From: Microbacteriaceae bacterium
Lineage (GTDB): Bacteria; Actinomycetota; Actinomycetes; Actinomycetales; Microbacteriaceae
NCBI GenBank assembly: GCA_004297935.1
Contig: SCRE01000010.1
Span: 310,001-374,000 of the forward strand
Direction: 5' to 3'
Length of the DNA: 64,000 nucleotides
Under the pieces are notes generated by a model. The model searched no databases and was not told the DNA's origin. It was given only the letters and a program-made list of their open reading frames with translations. Shown in pieces: positions 1 to 8,807 of the stretch. Position 1 is the stretch's first letter. Every line of letters begins with the position of its first letter. Made by a program: the position numbers and the translations under genes.

Positions 1-1
1 C

Positions 2-571
2 GAGGATCCTGTGCTCGATGAGCCGGTCCGCAGCATCATCGAGGATCAATGGTTCGGCTACGTCGGTCCGTGCCTCATCCGGCGCGATGCACTCGTGACG
101 CTCGGCGGATTCGATGAGACCAAGTCTCTCGGCGAGGACCTCGACCTGATGCTTCGGCTGGCGATCGCAGGCCGGGACTTGCGCCGAGCCCCCTCGGCGA
201 CGCCGCTGTACTTCTACCGCCAGCTGCCCGGATCGCTCTGGCAGCGCGCACGCAAGGACCCGGCGGCACTCCGCGGCCTCAATGCCACCGAGACGAACGC
301 CGAGCTGCACATCCGCCGAATTCAGGAGAACATTCTCTCGACTCGGACGCGTCTGGCGCTTGCGGAGAGATACATCACGATCTACCAATGCTCGCGCGGC
401 CTGGACGACACCCTCACGGCGAGTCTGCTCGACCAGATCGCGGCGTTGCGTTTGCGCCGGGCACCGAAGAACGCACCGCGTTCGGCGCGCGCGTTGGCAA
501 CGATCATCGGCCTCGATCACGCGGTGCGCATGCACGACCTCGTCAGGTCCTACATTCCGTCGAGGCGATGA
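2..571 (+). CDS. Family 2 glycosyltransferase, C-terminal part (cut by window edge)
   Basis: The frame is open from base 2, upstream of the first possible GTG at 11, so the true N-terminus lies outside the window. What remains is the C-terminal half of a GT-A fold glycosyltransferase. It has the acceptor-side segment GPCLIRRDALVTLGGFDE followed by GEDLDLMLRLA, the arrangement that follows the DxD metal site in GT2 enzymes. The nucleotide-binding half and the DxD are not visible. A second GT2 with the same C-terminal pattern lies 125 bp downstream on the same strand, so the two probably act in one surface-glycan pathway. Donor and acceptor cannot be told from sequence. Confidence 0.8.
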   Translation, partial: EDPVLDEPVRSIIEDQWFGYVGPCLIRRDALVTLGGFDETKSLGEDLDLMLRLAIAGRDLRRAPSATPLYFYRQLPGSLWQRARKDPAALRGLNATETNAELHIRRIQENILSTRTRLALAERYITIYQCSRGLDDTLTASLLDQIAALRLRRAPKNAPRSARALATIIGLDHAVRMHDLVRSYIPSRR

Positions 572-696
572 GCCCGGGCTCTCATCGCCGGCCGGGTGCG
601 TCCCTTCGGTCCGCCTGCTGTCAGACCCGTCGGCTGCGATAGGCCGAAGCCTCCGGCAGGGGTCTCCTAGAATGGGCCCATCACGAGGGCCGTGAG

Positions 697-1653
697 ATGG
701 AGACGAAGGCAGCGGTGGCCGAGACGGATACGACGGCTGACACGGTGGTGTCGGTGGTGCTCGCGACGAATCGGGCCGGCCGCACGCCTTTTCTGGATGC
801 CGCTGTCGCCTCCGTGCTCGCACAGCGGCACTCGAGACTGGAACTCTTCATCGTGGACGACGGCAGTCCCGATCCGGACGCGATCGGTCGCCTCGTCTCC
901 AGCGACCCACGGATACGCAGCACCCGGGTCGATGGAATCGGTGTGGCCGGCGCGAGAAACGTCGGCGTGAGCCTCACCGGCGGTTCGGTGCTCGCGTTCA
1001 TCGACGATGACGACGTCTGGGACCCGGAACGGCTTGCGCGGCACCTTGTCGTGATGGAGGCCGATCCGGAGATCGCGGTTTCCTACTGCCGCATGCGAAC
1101 AATCGACAGTTCGGGGAATGAGCTGGCGCCGGCCGACCAGACACCAATTCATGGCATCCATGACGTGTATCGGCGTACAACCGGAATCCTGATGGGGAAC
1201 ACGGTCCTCCGGCGGGATGCACTCATCAGTGCGGGCGGATTCAATCCAGTGTTCCAGATCGCCGAAGATCTGGATCTGCTGCTGCGACTGGCCGGGTCGG
1301 GGCGTGTGGCCTTCGTCGATGGTCCGGCCCTCGTCGACTACCGCGCGCATGAGAACAGCACGACGCAGGACCACCGGAAGGTTGCGGAGTCGGTTCGCAC
1401 CGTGCTCAGACTGCACAGGTGGGCTGTGCTGCAGCGTGGACGCCCGGACCTCGCCGCCGATCTCGCGCACAGTCTCGCTGCGAACGAACGCTATGCCGCG
1501 TGGAGCGCGGCCCGTGCGGCACGACGCTCAGCCCGCTCCGGCCATCTCATCGCCGCGGCCAGGGAACTCGTGTGGGCGATCCGCTTCGCGCCCGGCGTGC
1601 CTCTCAACTGGGCGAGCCACCGATTTGCGCGACGCCGCAGTGGATCCGCCTGA
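697..1653 (+). CDS. Family 2 glycosyltransferase
   Basis: This 318-residue protein is a full GT-A glycosyltransferase. Residues about 17-125 form the nucleotide-sugar domain: SVVLATNRAGRTPFLDAAVA, LFIVDDGSPD, and a DxD-type metal site in AFIDDDDVWDPERLARHL. A later MGNTVLRRDALISAGGFNP and AEDLDLLLRLAGSG match the acceptor region of the neighbour at 2-571, suggesting a duplicated pair. There is no transmembrane segment, so it probably works at the cytoplasmic membrane face on a lipid-linked glycan (inference). The next gene is convergent, with its stop 14 bp away. The ATG at 697 is the first start consistent with the domain. Confidence 0.9.
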   Translation: METKAAVAETDTTADTVVSVVLATNRAGRTPFLDAAVASVLAQRHSRLELFIVDDGSPDPDAIGRLVSSDPRIRSTRVDGIGVAGARNVGVSLTGGSVLAFIDDDDVWDPERLARHLVVMEADPEIAVSYCRMRTIDSSGNELAPADQTPIHGIHDVYRRTTGILMGNTVLRRDALISAGGFNPVFQIAEDLDLLLRLAGSGRVAFVDGPALVDYRAHENSTTQDHRKVAESVRTVLRLHRWAVLQRGRPDLAADLAHSLAANERYAAWSAARAARRSARSGHLIAAARELVWAIRFAPGVPLNWASHRFARRRSGSA

Positions 1654-1666
1654 CGGGCTCGGCCCG

Positions 1667-2614
1667 TCACTCGGCATTGAAAGTGCCGACATACGCGCCC
1701 TTCACCAGCCTGATCGCGTTTCGCTTGATGTCGTATGGCAGACTTCGCCAATTCACCAGCGTCCATCTGCGGAAGATCACGAACATCGCACGAAGCCGCT
1801 CCGCCATCGCGACCGGCGCGTGCGCGACCTCGACGTACAGCCGATAGTTCAGATACCAGGCCGGAAAGGCCACCGGGCGCCGATGCGTGGGGGTGAAAAT
1901 CCTGGTCTGCTGCACCGGATCGGCGCCCTGCAGATTCGTCATCTGCTTTTCGTGCACGCGTACTCGATGTGACTGCGCCTGACCCTGTACCCACGGCGCT
2001 CGCATCGCCATCTTCACCGCGAGCGCGATGTCCTGCCCGTAGAACGCGTCGAATCCACCGGCGGCGCGCAACGCATCCGTCCGATAGAGCCCCCAGTACG
2101 CCGCATACCACAGCCCATGGCGGAACAGGCGATCGAGTCTCTCGGCCGGGCCGGGCGAGAGGAAGTCGAGGTCGGCGTCGTCGTATTCGCCGACAAGCTC
2201 ACCGCGCGCGTTCACCCGCACGGCACGACAGAACGCAACGACGGCGTTCTGGTGTTCGAGCAGCAATTGTCGACAGGTCGAGAGGTGCTGCGGCAGGATG
2301 ACGTCGTCGGCCGCGTTCCACATGAAGTACGGCGCCCTCGCCTCGCCCAGCAACCGGTTGTAATTCCAGGTGGATCCTCGATTCACCGTGCTGTGAAGCA
2401 CGCGGAAGCGGTCATCCTCGTTCGCAAAGGCCTCGGCGATCTCAAGCGTGGAATCGGTCGATCCGTTGTCTGCGACGAGAATCTCGATGTCATCGAGTCT
2501 CTGCTGCTGCAGGGCGGCCAGCGTCTCCGTCAGGAACCTCTCACCGTTGTAGACAGGAACACCGACTGACACCAGGGGACGCTTGCCCACCGCTTCATTC
2601 TTTTGTTGCGCCAC
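1667..2614 (-). CDS. Family 2 glycosyltransferase
   Basis: A GT2 enzyme of about 315 residues. The N-terminus reads LVSVGVPVYNGERFLTETL, then ILVADNGSTDSTLEIAEAF, with the metal site in YFMWNAADDVILPQHL. The frame can be extended upstream to an ATG at 2689, but that would overlap the preceding gene by 60 bp with low-complexity residues. A GTG at 2614 (or 2623) just after the upstream stop, with AGGGCGG about 9 bp ahead of 2614, is a better start. It follows the FAD oxidoreductase at 2629-3945 on the same strand, almost certainly in one operon. The substrate is unknown. Confidence 0.88.
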   Translation of the reverse strand: MAQQKNEAVGKRPLVSVGVPVYNGERFLTETLAALQQQRLDDIEILVADNGSTDSTLEIAEAFANEDDRFRVLHSTVNRGSTWNYNRLLGEARAPYFMWNAADDVILPQHLSTCRQLLLEHQNAVVAFCRAVRVNARGELVGEYDDADLDFLSPGPAERLDRLFRHGLWYAAYWGLYRTDALRAAGGFDAFYGQDIALAVKMAMRAPWVQGQAQSHRVRVHEKQMTNLQGADPVQQTRIFTPTHRRPVAFPAWYLNYRLYVEVAHAPVAMAERLRAMFVIFRRWTLVNWRSLPYDIKRNAIRLVKGAYVGTFNAE

Positions 2615-2628
2615 GACGACCACCCGCC

Positions 2629-3945
2629 CTAGCCGCCGAGGACCCGTCGAGCGGCCTGCTCTCCGCTGATGAACGCCTGGTCCGTCCACGCGTGGTCCCA
2701 GTCGCCATAACGACCGCAGTAGTGGATCTCCCGGTCGTCCAGAAACCCATGGACGGTCGCCACCGCATCCGCTCGATCCACGTCATAGATCACGTTCGCA
2801 TAGCGGTTCACCGCTGTCTCCTGGAGAAGGATCCTGTCACTCTCGCGGATGAATCCGCATCGCCTGAGATCATCGAGGACCTGTGGGAAGTAGGCGGCGG
2901 GAGCGACCGTCAGCGGCTTGTACTTGTCGGAGAAGTAGATCTCCGCCTGGATCACACCGCATCCCGGAGGCGCATTGTGCGGCGAGAACATGTGCGGCAG
3001 ATTGACCCGTGAGATCGCGATGTCCTGGTCGTAGAAATACGTGATCGCGGTGTCCGAGAGATCATCGCGGTCAACGGCGATATTGAACAGCACGGCCGTG
3101 GTGAAGGCCAACCTGTGCGAGGCTTCGAGCACATCTGCCGGCACCCCCTCGATGAGCGGGATCAGCTCGGGAAGCGGGATGGAGGAGATCACCGACGAGT
3201 ACGACGTCTCGGTTCCGTGGGCGAACCGCAGGCGTCGTGTCTGCGGATCGATCGCGACCACCTGATGGTTCAGCCGGATGTCGAATCTCTGACCGAAGGG
3301 CTCGAGGTAGGTCATGAACCCGCCGTGAGACGGATAGCGGTAGCGGTCGACATAGTGCTGGAAATGCCCGGCGGGCGCAGCGAGGGCACCGGCCAGGACC
3401 TCCTCGAGATTCGGCCGGTACATCCGTGGCCCGATCCAGTCGGTGACCAGACGATCCATCGTGGTGGTGTGGTATTTCGTGCCATAGACGATCGGAAAGG
3501 TCTCGGCGAATGTCGTCCCATAGGTGGTGTAGAGCCACTCCTGGTAGGTCTGCGAAGCGGGATCGGGCGCGGGCTGCCTGGATGCTTCCACGAAGTCCGC
3601 GATCACGCGCACGACCAGATCACTCGGAAGTCCTCGGAGGTTGATCTGCACCGGATGCGAAAGCCGCAGGCCGTGCCAGTAGTTGTCGATGGCCAGCACA
3701 TTCTCTTCGAACTCGCCGCGGATGTTCTCGGCAAGGATCTGCTTCACGTGCTCGTGCCGGGTGAACGAGATATGTCCGCCCTCGTCGAACACGTATCCTC
3801 CCGGGTACCGCAGTGACCGCGTGTGCCCGCCCAGAACATCGTTCTTGTCGTAACAGACGAAGGAGATGCCTTCGGAATCCAACGTGTGCCCCGCACCGAG
3901 GCCCGCCATCCCGGTTCCGAGCACGGCTACCGGAGGATCAGACAT
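2629..3945 (-). CDS. FAD-dependent oxidoreductase, UDP-galactopyranose-mutase/protoporphyrinogen-oxidase-like
   Basis: A flavoprotein of about 438 residues. The N-terminus carries the dinucleotide-binding Rossmann motif VAVLGTGMAGLGAG, followed by YDKNDVLGGHTRS and DEGGHISF, as in the amine-oxidase/UGM-like superfamily. The C-terminus YCGRYGDWDHAWTDQAF followed by SGEQAARRV is the second FAD-contacting segment. Members of this superfamily are common in polysaccharide loci, where they isomerise or oxidise nucleotide sugars. The reaction here is not determined. It is transcribed with the GT2 at 1667-2614. The start at 3945 (MSDPPV) is preferred; an in-frame ATG at 3957 is possible. The 178 bp upstream contain an AT-rich patch near 4029-4065 that probably holds the promoter. 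Confidence 0.85.
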   Translation of the reverse strand: MSDPPVAVLGTGMAGLGAGHTLDSEGISFVCYDKNDVLGGHTRSLRYPGGYVFDEGGHISFTRHEHVKQILAENIRGEFEENVLAIDNYWHGLRLSHPVQINLRGLPSDLVVRVIADFVEASRQPAPDPASQTYQEWLYTTYGTTFAETFPIVYGTKYHTTTMDRLVTDWIGPRMYRPNLEEVLAGALAAPAGHFQHYVDRYRYPSHGGFMTYLEPFGQRFDIRLNHQVVAIDPQTRRLRFAHGTETSYSSVISSIPLPELIPLIEGVPADVLEASHRLAFTTAVLFNIAVDRDDLSDTAITYFYDQDIAISRVNLPHMFSPHNAPPGCGVIQAEIYFSDKYKPLTVAPAAYFPQVLDDLRRCGFIRESDRILLQETAVNRYANVIYDVDRADAVATVHGFLDDREIHYCGRYGDWDHAWTDQAFISGEQAARRVLGG

Positions 3946-4123
3946 GTCTGCTCGCATTCGTCAATGTCGCTTGGAGAAGGCGCTCGGCCTGGCGACGTCG
4001 CCGCCTGATGAGGCTCCTGTTGGATCGGATAAAACATGAGACATATTCAATTATGGCCTAAACACTCGCCGGCGTGTTCGTTTTCGTCGTTCAAGCGGCG
4101 ACCGGGCAGCCGCGCCGATCGAG

Positions 4124-5071
4124 TCACCGGCGCGCGGCCGCGACAACCCGGCCTGCCAGCTCGATGTCGGCACCGAGGTGCCACAGTTCGATCCCCAGCT
4201 CCTCCGTCCATCGGTGGATGGACTCGGCGACCTCACCGGCGGTTCCCGCGAGCACCGCCGGTGAGTCCGCGAATTCGGCCGGCCGGCTCTCGATGTAGTC
4301 CGTGAATCCGGGCCGCACGGCCGTCGAGCGGTCGCCATCGACGATGACGACGACCGGCGTGAACTCGAACGCCGGTGGCGGCCGATGCTCGGCATCCGCC
4401 GCCTCGCGGACGCGCCGGATCTTGGCCCGGATCGATGCCGCCGACAGCTCACGGGCCGCCCTCTCGTCGAAACCGTGCGGTCCCAAGGTCACGTGGATCC
4501 CGGCGATGTCGGCAACACGACCGGCGAGGCTCAGCATCCGCGGGCCACCCGCGCCGACGAGGATAGGGAGGTTGGGGTACTGGACCGTGCCAGGAAGCGC
4601 CTCCAATCCGGTGACCTGATAGTGCTTTCCGCGGGCCTGGACGGTTCCGCCGGCGAAGAATGCGCGGATGACTCCGATGCCTTCCTCCAGCCGTGCGAGG
4701 CGGGTGCCCGGTGATTCGAACGGGATCCCCAGTGCGTCGTAATCGGCCGGCAGCCAACCCGCGCCGATACCCAGCGTCACCCGCCCTTCGCTCAGAACGT
4801 CCACCGTGGCCATCGCCTTCGCCAGGACGGCAGGGTGCCGAATGTCATTGTTGAGCACAAGGGTGAGCAATCGCAGGCGCGTCGTCAGGGCGGCGGCGAA
4901 CGCCAACGCGGTCAGAGGCTCCATCGCCCAACCTCGCGAATAGTGTTCGGAGATCGCGACCTCGTCGAAACCGAGGTCCTCGATTCGCGCCAGTCGGTCA
5001 CGCCACGCGCCCGTCTCCCGTTGGAGGCCGGGCATCGGCGCGATGAAACGCGGACGCAGCTTCTGCGGCAT
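4124..5071 (-). CDS. LLM-class (F420-type) flavin-dependent oxidoreductase
   Basis: A 315-residue TIM-barrel protein of the luciferase-like monooxygenase family. Diagnostic segments are FDEVAISEHYSRGW, LTLVLNNDIRHPAVLAKAMA, the family hallmark VDVLSEGRVTLGIGAGWLP, and PILVGAGGPRMLSLAGRVAD. Relatives in actinobacteria use coenzyme F420; cofactor choice is inferred from the family. The start at 5071 is supported by an AGGGGG ribosome site about 9 bp ahead and by lying 14 bp after the stop of the previous gene. It is the last gene of a same-strand run starting with the sugar C-methyltransferase at 8568, so a redox role in sugar or natural-product modification is possible but unproven. Confidence 0.87.
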   Translation of the reverse strand: MPQKLRPRFIAPMPGLQRETGAWRDRLARIEDLGFDEVAISEHYSRGWAMEPLTALAFAAALTTRLRLLTLVLNNDIRHPAVLAKAMATVDVLSEGRVTLGIGAGWLPADYDALGIPFESPGTRLARLEEGIGVIRAFFAGGTVQARGKHYQVTGLEALPGTVQYPNLPILVGAGGPRMLSLAGRVADIAGIHVTLGPHGFDERAARELSAASIRAKIRRVREAADAEHRPPPAFEFTPVVVIVDGDRSTAVRPGFTDYIESRPAEFADSPAVLAGTAGEVAESIHRWTEELGIELWHLGADIELAGRVVAAARR

Positions 5072-5085
5072 GAGCCGATCGCCCC

Positions 5086-6219
5086 CTATTCGTTGCAAAC
5101 GATCTCGGTCGGATATGGATCCGCCAGCACCCAGCGACCCCCGTCACGCTCGAAGTGCGGATACCGCTCACGCAGTTCATCCAGCAGCTCGGGCACGAAC
5201 AGAAGCACGCGATCGGGTGCGCGATCCATGAGTTCGTCGGGCGAGACGATCGGGATCCGGCTCCCCGGCAGGGCCCGCCCCTGCTTGTCCGCCGAGACGT
5301 CTCCGACGGCGGCCACGTCCTCTCGCCCCACGTCGGCCAGCTCGAGAAGCGCCACGCTGCCGGTGGAGGCAGGGTAGGCGCCGACCGTGAGCCCGTGCAG
5401 TCTGCAATCGTCGAGGTACGAGCGCAACGCCAGGCTGGAAGCGGCGGCCGCGGTCCTCAGCTCCGCGGCCTGCTCGGCCAACCCGGCCGGGCGATCCAGG
5501 CCGGCCAGACGCTCACGGTCCAGCACCGCGCGAACCCGCTGCGATGGCGTCCCATGCCGGCCGAAGACCAGCACAAGCGTGCCGCCCTGGAGGTCGTATT
5601 CGAACACATCGATCGGCGCGAATCCGAAACGGGAGAACATCGCCACCAGCACGGTCGCCGTGTAGTACGCATAGTGGCCGTGACGCACCACATGCCATGC
5701 CGACCGGGCGATGTCGCCTTCCAGCGCATGCGCCTGGATGACGATGATGCCGCCTTCACGAAGGCGGGCGATCCGCTCCCCGAACGCTTCCCGCTGATCG
5801 GGCTCGTGCATGAGGCCGAAGACGTCCAGCACGATGTCGGCAGGTCCGTCGCCTGCCACCCGCAGTCCGTGTTCGCGAAGGGGACCGCTCCAATCGCCGC
5901 TGTGCGGGCTGGAGTACTCTGCGACCTCCAGTCCCGGACGAACAAAGCCTGCTCGTTCGAGATCGCTCAGCGCCGCGACGGCCTGCCGTCGCATGGTACG
6001 AGGTTCGGCTCCCATCGGGCCTTCGGCGTCCACCATCCCGTGGCCGAGTTGCACCAACGCGCATGATCGACAGACCAGGAGGCTCAATTGCGCGGTGCGG
6101 TCCGGCCCGGGATCCATCGGAAGCGGCAGCTCGGCAGCGGAACTGCGCCTACCCAAGTCGAGCAGCACGGTCAGCTCCGACGATCCGCACCAGCGACAGC
6201 CTGGCGACGGCCCGGTCAC
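5086..6219 (-). CDS. Degenerate sugar C-methyltransferase-like protein
   Basis: About 377 residues, with the overall plan of TylCIII/NovU-type NDP-hexose C-methyltransferases: an N-terminal cysteine pair CRWCGSSEL and second pair CRSCALVQLGHG, a central Rossmann-like region, and a C-terminal domain with GAYPASTGSVALLELADV. The expected SAM-binding motif I is replaced by VAEYSSPHSGDW, and the C-terminal GYGAPGKGNTLL motif of the intact neighbour (7318-8568) is altered. It may therefore be a non-catalytic or repurposed paralogue. The GTG start at 6219 overlaps the dehydratase stop as GTGA, implying translational coupling. A longer frame to 6354 exists but lacks domain support. Confidence 0.72.
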   Translation of the reverse strand: MTGPSPGCRWCGSSELTVLLDLGRRSSAAELPLPMDPGPDRTAQLSLLVCRSCALVQLGHGMVDAEGPMGAEPRTMRRQAVAALSDLERAGFVRPGLEVAEYSSPHSGDWSGPLREHGLRVAGDGPADIVLDVFGLMHEPDQREAFGERIARLREGGIIVIQAHALEGDIARSAWHVVRHGHYAYYTATVLVAMFSRFGFAPIDVFEYDLQGGTLVLVFGRHGTPSQRVRAVLDRERLAGLDRPAGLAEQAAELRTAAAASSLALRSYLDDCRLHGLTVGAYPASTGSVALLELADVGREDVAAVGDVSADKQGRALPGSRIPIVSPDELMDRAPDRVLLFVPELLDELRERYPHFERDGGRWVLADPYPTEIVCNE

Positions 6220-7271
6220 GATCCGGCCCCGCGCTCGAGATACAGATCCACCTGGCTCTGAGTCACCGCCCGCGGGCTCTCGCCGGCACGGACGCGCTTC
6301 TCCCACTCGACGGTGAGTCGAATCGCCTCTTCGACACGAAACGACGGTCGCCAATCGAGGTCACGGCGTGCCTTCGCCGAGTCGACCATCAGCAGTCCGG
6401 CTTCGTGCGGGCCATGGTCATCGTCATCGACCCACGACGCACCATCTCCCCACTGTCGCGCAGCCACATCGGCGAGCGCGCCGACCGCAAGCCCGTCCTG
6501 GGCCGCAGGGCCGAAATTCCACGCGGTGCCGTGACGAGACGCATCGAGATGTTCGGCGAGAGCGAGGTAGCCGCCGAGCGGTTCGAGCACATGCTGCCAT
6601 GGGCGGGTGGCATGCGCTCGGCGCAACCGGGCAGGCCGCCGCTGGGCGAAGCCGGAGAGGAGCTCGGGGATCAGCGCATCCGGCGTCGCATCACCGCCAC
6701 CGATGACGTTGCCCGCTCGGGCCGTCGCGACAGCGAACCGTTCGCGCGGAAACGAGACGGCGAACGAGTGCGTCGCGAGCTCGGCGGCCGCCTTGCTCGC
6801 ACTGTACGGGTCGTCGCCGCCGAGCCGGTCGATCTCGCGGTACCCCCACGGCCATTCGTTGTTGCGGTAGACCTTGTCGGTGGTGACGATCACGACTCGC
6901 TCGATCGACGCAGTCGATCGAGCAGCGTCGAGAACCGAGAGCGTGCCGTCGACGTTGACCGAAAACGTCTCACGTGGTGCCCGGTAGGATTCACGTACGA
7001 TCGATTGCGCGGCCAGGTGCAAGGCCACCTCGGCCTCGGACGCCGCCATAGCTCGTCGGATGCCCTCCGTGTCGCGGATGTCGCCGCGCACGTCTGTCGC
7101 GAGCAGCTCGGCCAGTCCCGCCCTGCGGTAGAGGAACGACTGCGGGGCGTCGAGCGCGTAACCGTGGACGACGGCGCCGAGTCGGTGCAGCAACACACAC
7201 AGCCATGCCCCCTTGAAACCGGTGTGACCGGTGACGAAGACGGAACGCCCTGCCCAGTACGCTGCGTCCAT
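6216..7271 (-). CDS. rfbG: CDP-glucose 4,6-dehydratase
   Basis: About 352 residues of the extended short-chain dehydrogenase family. It converts CDP-D-glucose to CDP-4-keto-6-deoxyglucose, the branch point for 3,6-dideoxy and C-methylated deoxysugars. Visible signatures are the NAD site VFVTGHTGFKGAWLCVLL, HLAAQSIVRESY, the catalytic VIVTTDKVYRN, and DDPYSASKAAAE carrying the YxxxK pair. GNVIGGGD and the length fit the RfbG subfamily better than dTDP-glucose or GDP-mannose dehydratases. A GTG at 7277 has a GAGGGA six bases ahead, so the start may be 6 bp upstream of the ATG used here. It sits between an intact and a degenerate sugar C-methyltransferase. Confidence 0.88.
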   Translation of the reverse strand: MDAAYWAGRSVFVTGHTGFKGAWLCVLLHRLGAVVHGYALDAPQSFLYRRAGLAELLATDVRGDIRDTEGIRRAMAASEAEVALHLAAQSIVRESYRAPRETFSVNVDGTLSVLDAARSTASIERVVIVTTDKVYRNNEWPWGYREIDRLGGDDPYSASKAAAELATHSFAVSFPRERFAVATARAGNVIGGGDATPDALIPELLSGFAQRRPARLRRAHATRPWQHVLEPLGGYLALAEHLDASRHGTAWNFGPAAQDGLAVGALADVAARQWGDGASWVDDDDHGPHEAGLLMVDSAKARRDLDWRPSFRVEEAIRLTVEWEKRVRAGESPRAVTQSQVDLYLERGAGS

Positions 7272-7317
7272 GTTCACACAGTATCCCTCAGCTCGGCACG
7301 GCGGACGGGGTCGCCCG

Positions 7318-8568
7318 TCAGACGATTTCCAGTTGCGGGATCGGGAAGACGAGTCGCGCGCCCCATTGCCTGGTGTATGACAGCTGTTCGGTGAGCTCCG
7401 TTCGGAGGTTCCAGGGCAGCACGAAGATGTAGTCGGGCTTCGTCTGCGCAAGTTTCTCGGGGCTGTACACCGGGATATGGGTGCCCGGCAGAAAGCGGCC
7501 GTGTTTGTACGGGTTGCGATCGACCGTGTACTGCAAGAGGTCTGCTCGGACACCGCAGTGGTTCAGCAGAGTGTTGCCCTTGCCCGGTGCACCGTAGCCT
7601 GCGACGGTCTTGCCCTCGCGAGCCGCGGTGATGAAGAAGTCGAGAACGTCGTTGCGGATCCGGGCGATCGAAGCCGCGAATCCAGCGTGCCCTTCGACGG
7701 TGTCGAGGCCGGCTGCGGCCTCTTCGGCGAGTAGGCGCGTCACCGCCGCGCTCGGTTCGCCTGCAACGGCGACCGGGCGGGCATACGCGCGGATCGAGCC
7801 TCCGTGCGTCGGCAGCTCGTCGACGTCGACGAGCTCGAGCCCCCCGCTCCGGAGAGCTCGCGCGATCGTGAGCACGGTGTAGTACTGGAAGTGCTCGTGG
7901 TAGATCGTGTCGTACTGACGACGTTCGATCAGCCGGAGCAGGTGCTGCACCTCGATCGTCACCCAGCCGTCGTCTGCGACGATGGCGCGCAGTCCCTTCG
8001 TGAAGTCGATGAGCTCCGGGACATGCGCATAGACGTTGTTCGCGGCTACCAGGTCGGCGCGGCCGAAGCGGGAGGCAAACTCGACTCCCGTCTGCTCTCC
8101 GAGGAAGAACGTCTCGGTGGGGATCCCCTTCTCCCGCGCGACCACGGCGATGTTGACGGCCGGCTCGATGCCGACGACGGGGATGCCCTCCGCCTTGAAG
8201 TGCTGCAGCAGATACCCGTCGTTGCTGGCCGCCTCGACCACCAAGCTGTTCGTACCGAGGGCGAGCTTGTCGATCATCGCGTCCGCATAGCGTTTCGAGT
8301 GCGCGACCCAGCTGTCGGAGAAGCTGGAGAAATACGCGTACTCGACGAACACGTCCGCGGGATCCACGTAGTCGGGCAACTGCACGAGCAGACAGTGCGT
8401 GCAGAGTCTGACGTTCAGGGGATAGAACCGTTCCATCGTGTCCAGGCGTTCGGCGGTCAGGAAGTCCTCACAGGGCGGTGACATCCCCAGATCGACGAAC
8501 GTCTGCGTCAGAGTCGCGCCGCAGAGTCTGCAACGCGGAGCTCCCGCGGAGGAGTCGCTGGCCGTCAT
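7318..8568 (-). CDS. NDP-hexose C-methyltransferase (TylCIII/NovU type)
   Basis: A 416-residue SAM-dependent methyltransferase of the three-domain sugar C-methyltransferase family. The N-terminal zinc-type domain has CRLCGATL and CTHCLLVQLPDYVDP. The SAM domain shows motif I as VVEAASNDGYLLQHF, then VVGIEPAVN. The middle contains YDTIYHEHFQYYT, a conserved active-site stretch with the catalytic Tyr/His region. The C-terminal domain has VAGYGAPGKGNTLLNHCGV. Members add a methyl group at C-3 of a 4-keto-deoxysugar, fitting the CDP-glucose dehydratase 46 bp downstream. It is the first gene of the 8568 to 4124 run. Three 19-bp direct repeats lie just upstream. Confidence 0.88.
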   Translation of the reverse strand: MTASDSSAGAPRCRLCGATLTQTFVDLGMSPPCEDFLTAERLDTMERFYPLNVRLCTHCLLVQLPDYVDPADVFVEYAYFSSFSDSWVAHSKRYADAMIDKLALGTNSLVVEAASNDGYLLQHFKAEGIPVVGIEPAVNIAVVAREKGIPTETFFLGEQTGVEFASRFGRADLVAANNVYAHVPELIDFTKGLRAIVADDGWVTIEVQHLLRLIERRQYDTIYHEHFQYYTVLTIARALRSGGLELVDVDELPTHGGSIRAYARPVAVAGEPSAAVTRLLAEEAAAGLDTVEGHAGFAASIARIRNDVLDFFITAAREGKTVAGYGAPGKGNTLLNHCGVRADLLQYTVDRNPYKHGRFLPGTHIPVYSPEKLAQTKPDYIFVLPWNLRTELTEQLSYTRQWGARLVFPIPQLEIV

Positions 8569-8584
8569 GGTGTACCTCTACCTC

Positions 8585-8641
8585 TCGTCAGTGTCCAGGG
8601 GAATCGTCAGTGCCCAGGGGAATCGTCAGTGCCCGGAGAAG
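8585..8641. repeat. Three tandem 19-bp direct repeats upstream of the C-methyltransferase
   Basis: Units begin at 8585, 8604 and 8623. The first two differ at one base (TCGTCAGTG then T or C, then CCAGGGGAA); the third diverges near its end. They lie 17-73 bp upstream of the C-methyltransferase start, where a promoter or regulator site would be expected. The rest of the 8569-8807 spacer contains further short GC-rich repeats near 8697-8722 and no credible gene. Confidence 0.6.
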
Positions 8642-8807
8642 GGCCTCTGCCCGAGCGTACAACCAGGTATCGGCCGGCACGGAGGCGGTAGGGGGGCGAA
8701 CGGCGCGGGCGAACGGCGCAGCGCCGGGCGCACCGGTCAGCGGGGCACCAGTGAGCGGGGGCACCGCGCGGCACCGGATTCGACAGGACGAGGCGGCTCA
8801 TCGTCGT

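Noticed and set aside
8607-8801. A 64-codon minus-strand frame considered as the missing lasso B1 gene
   Set aside because: The translation is Pro/Arg-rich and has none of the features of a PqqD/RRE fold. It also overlaps tandem repeats.
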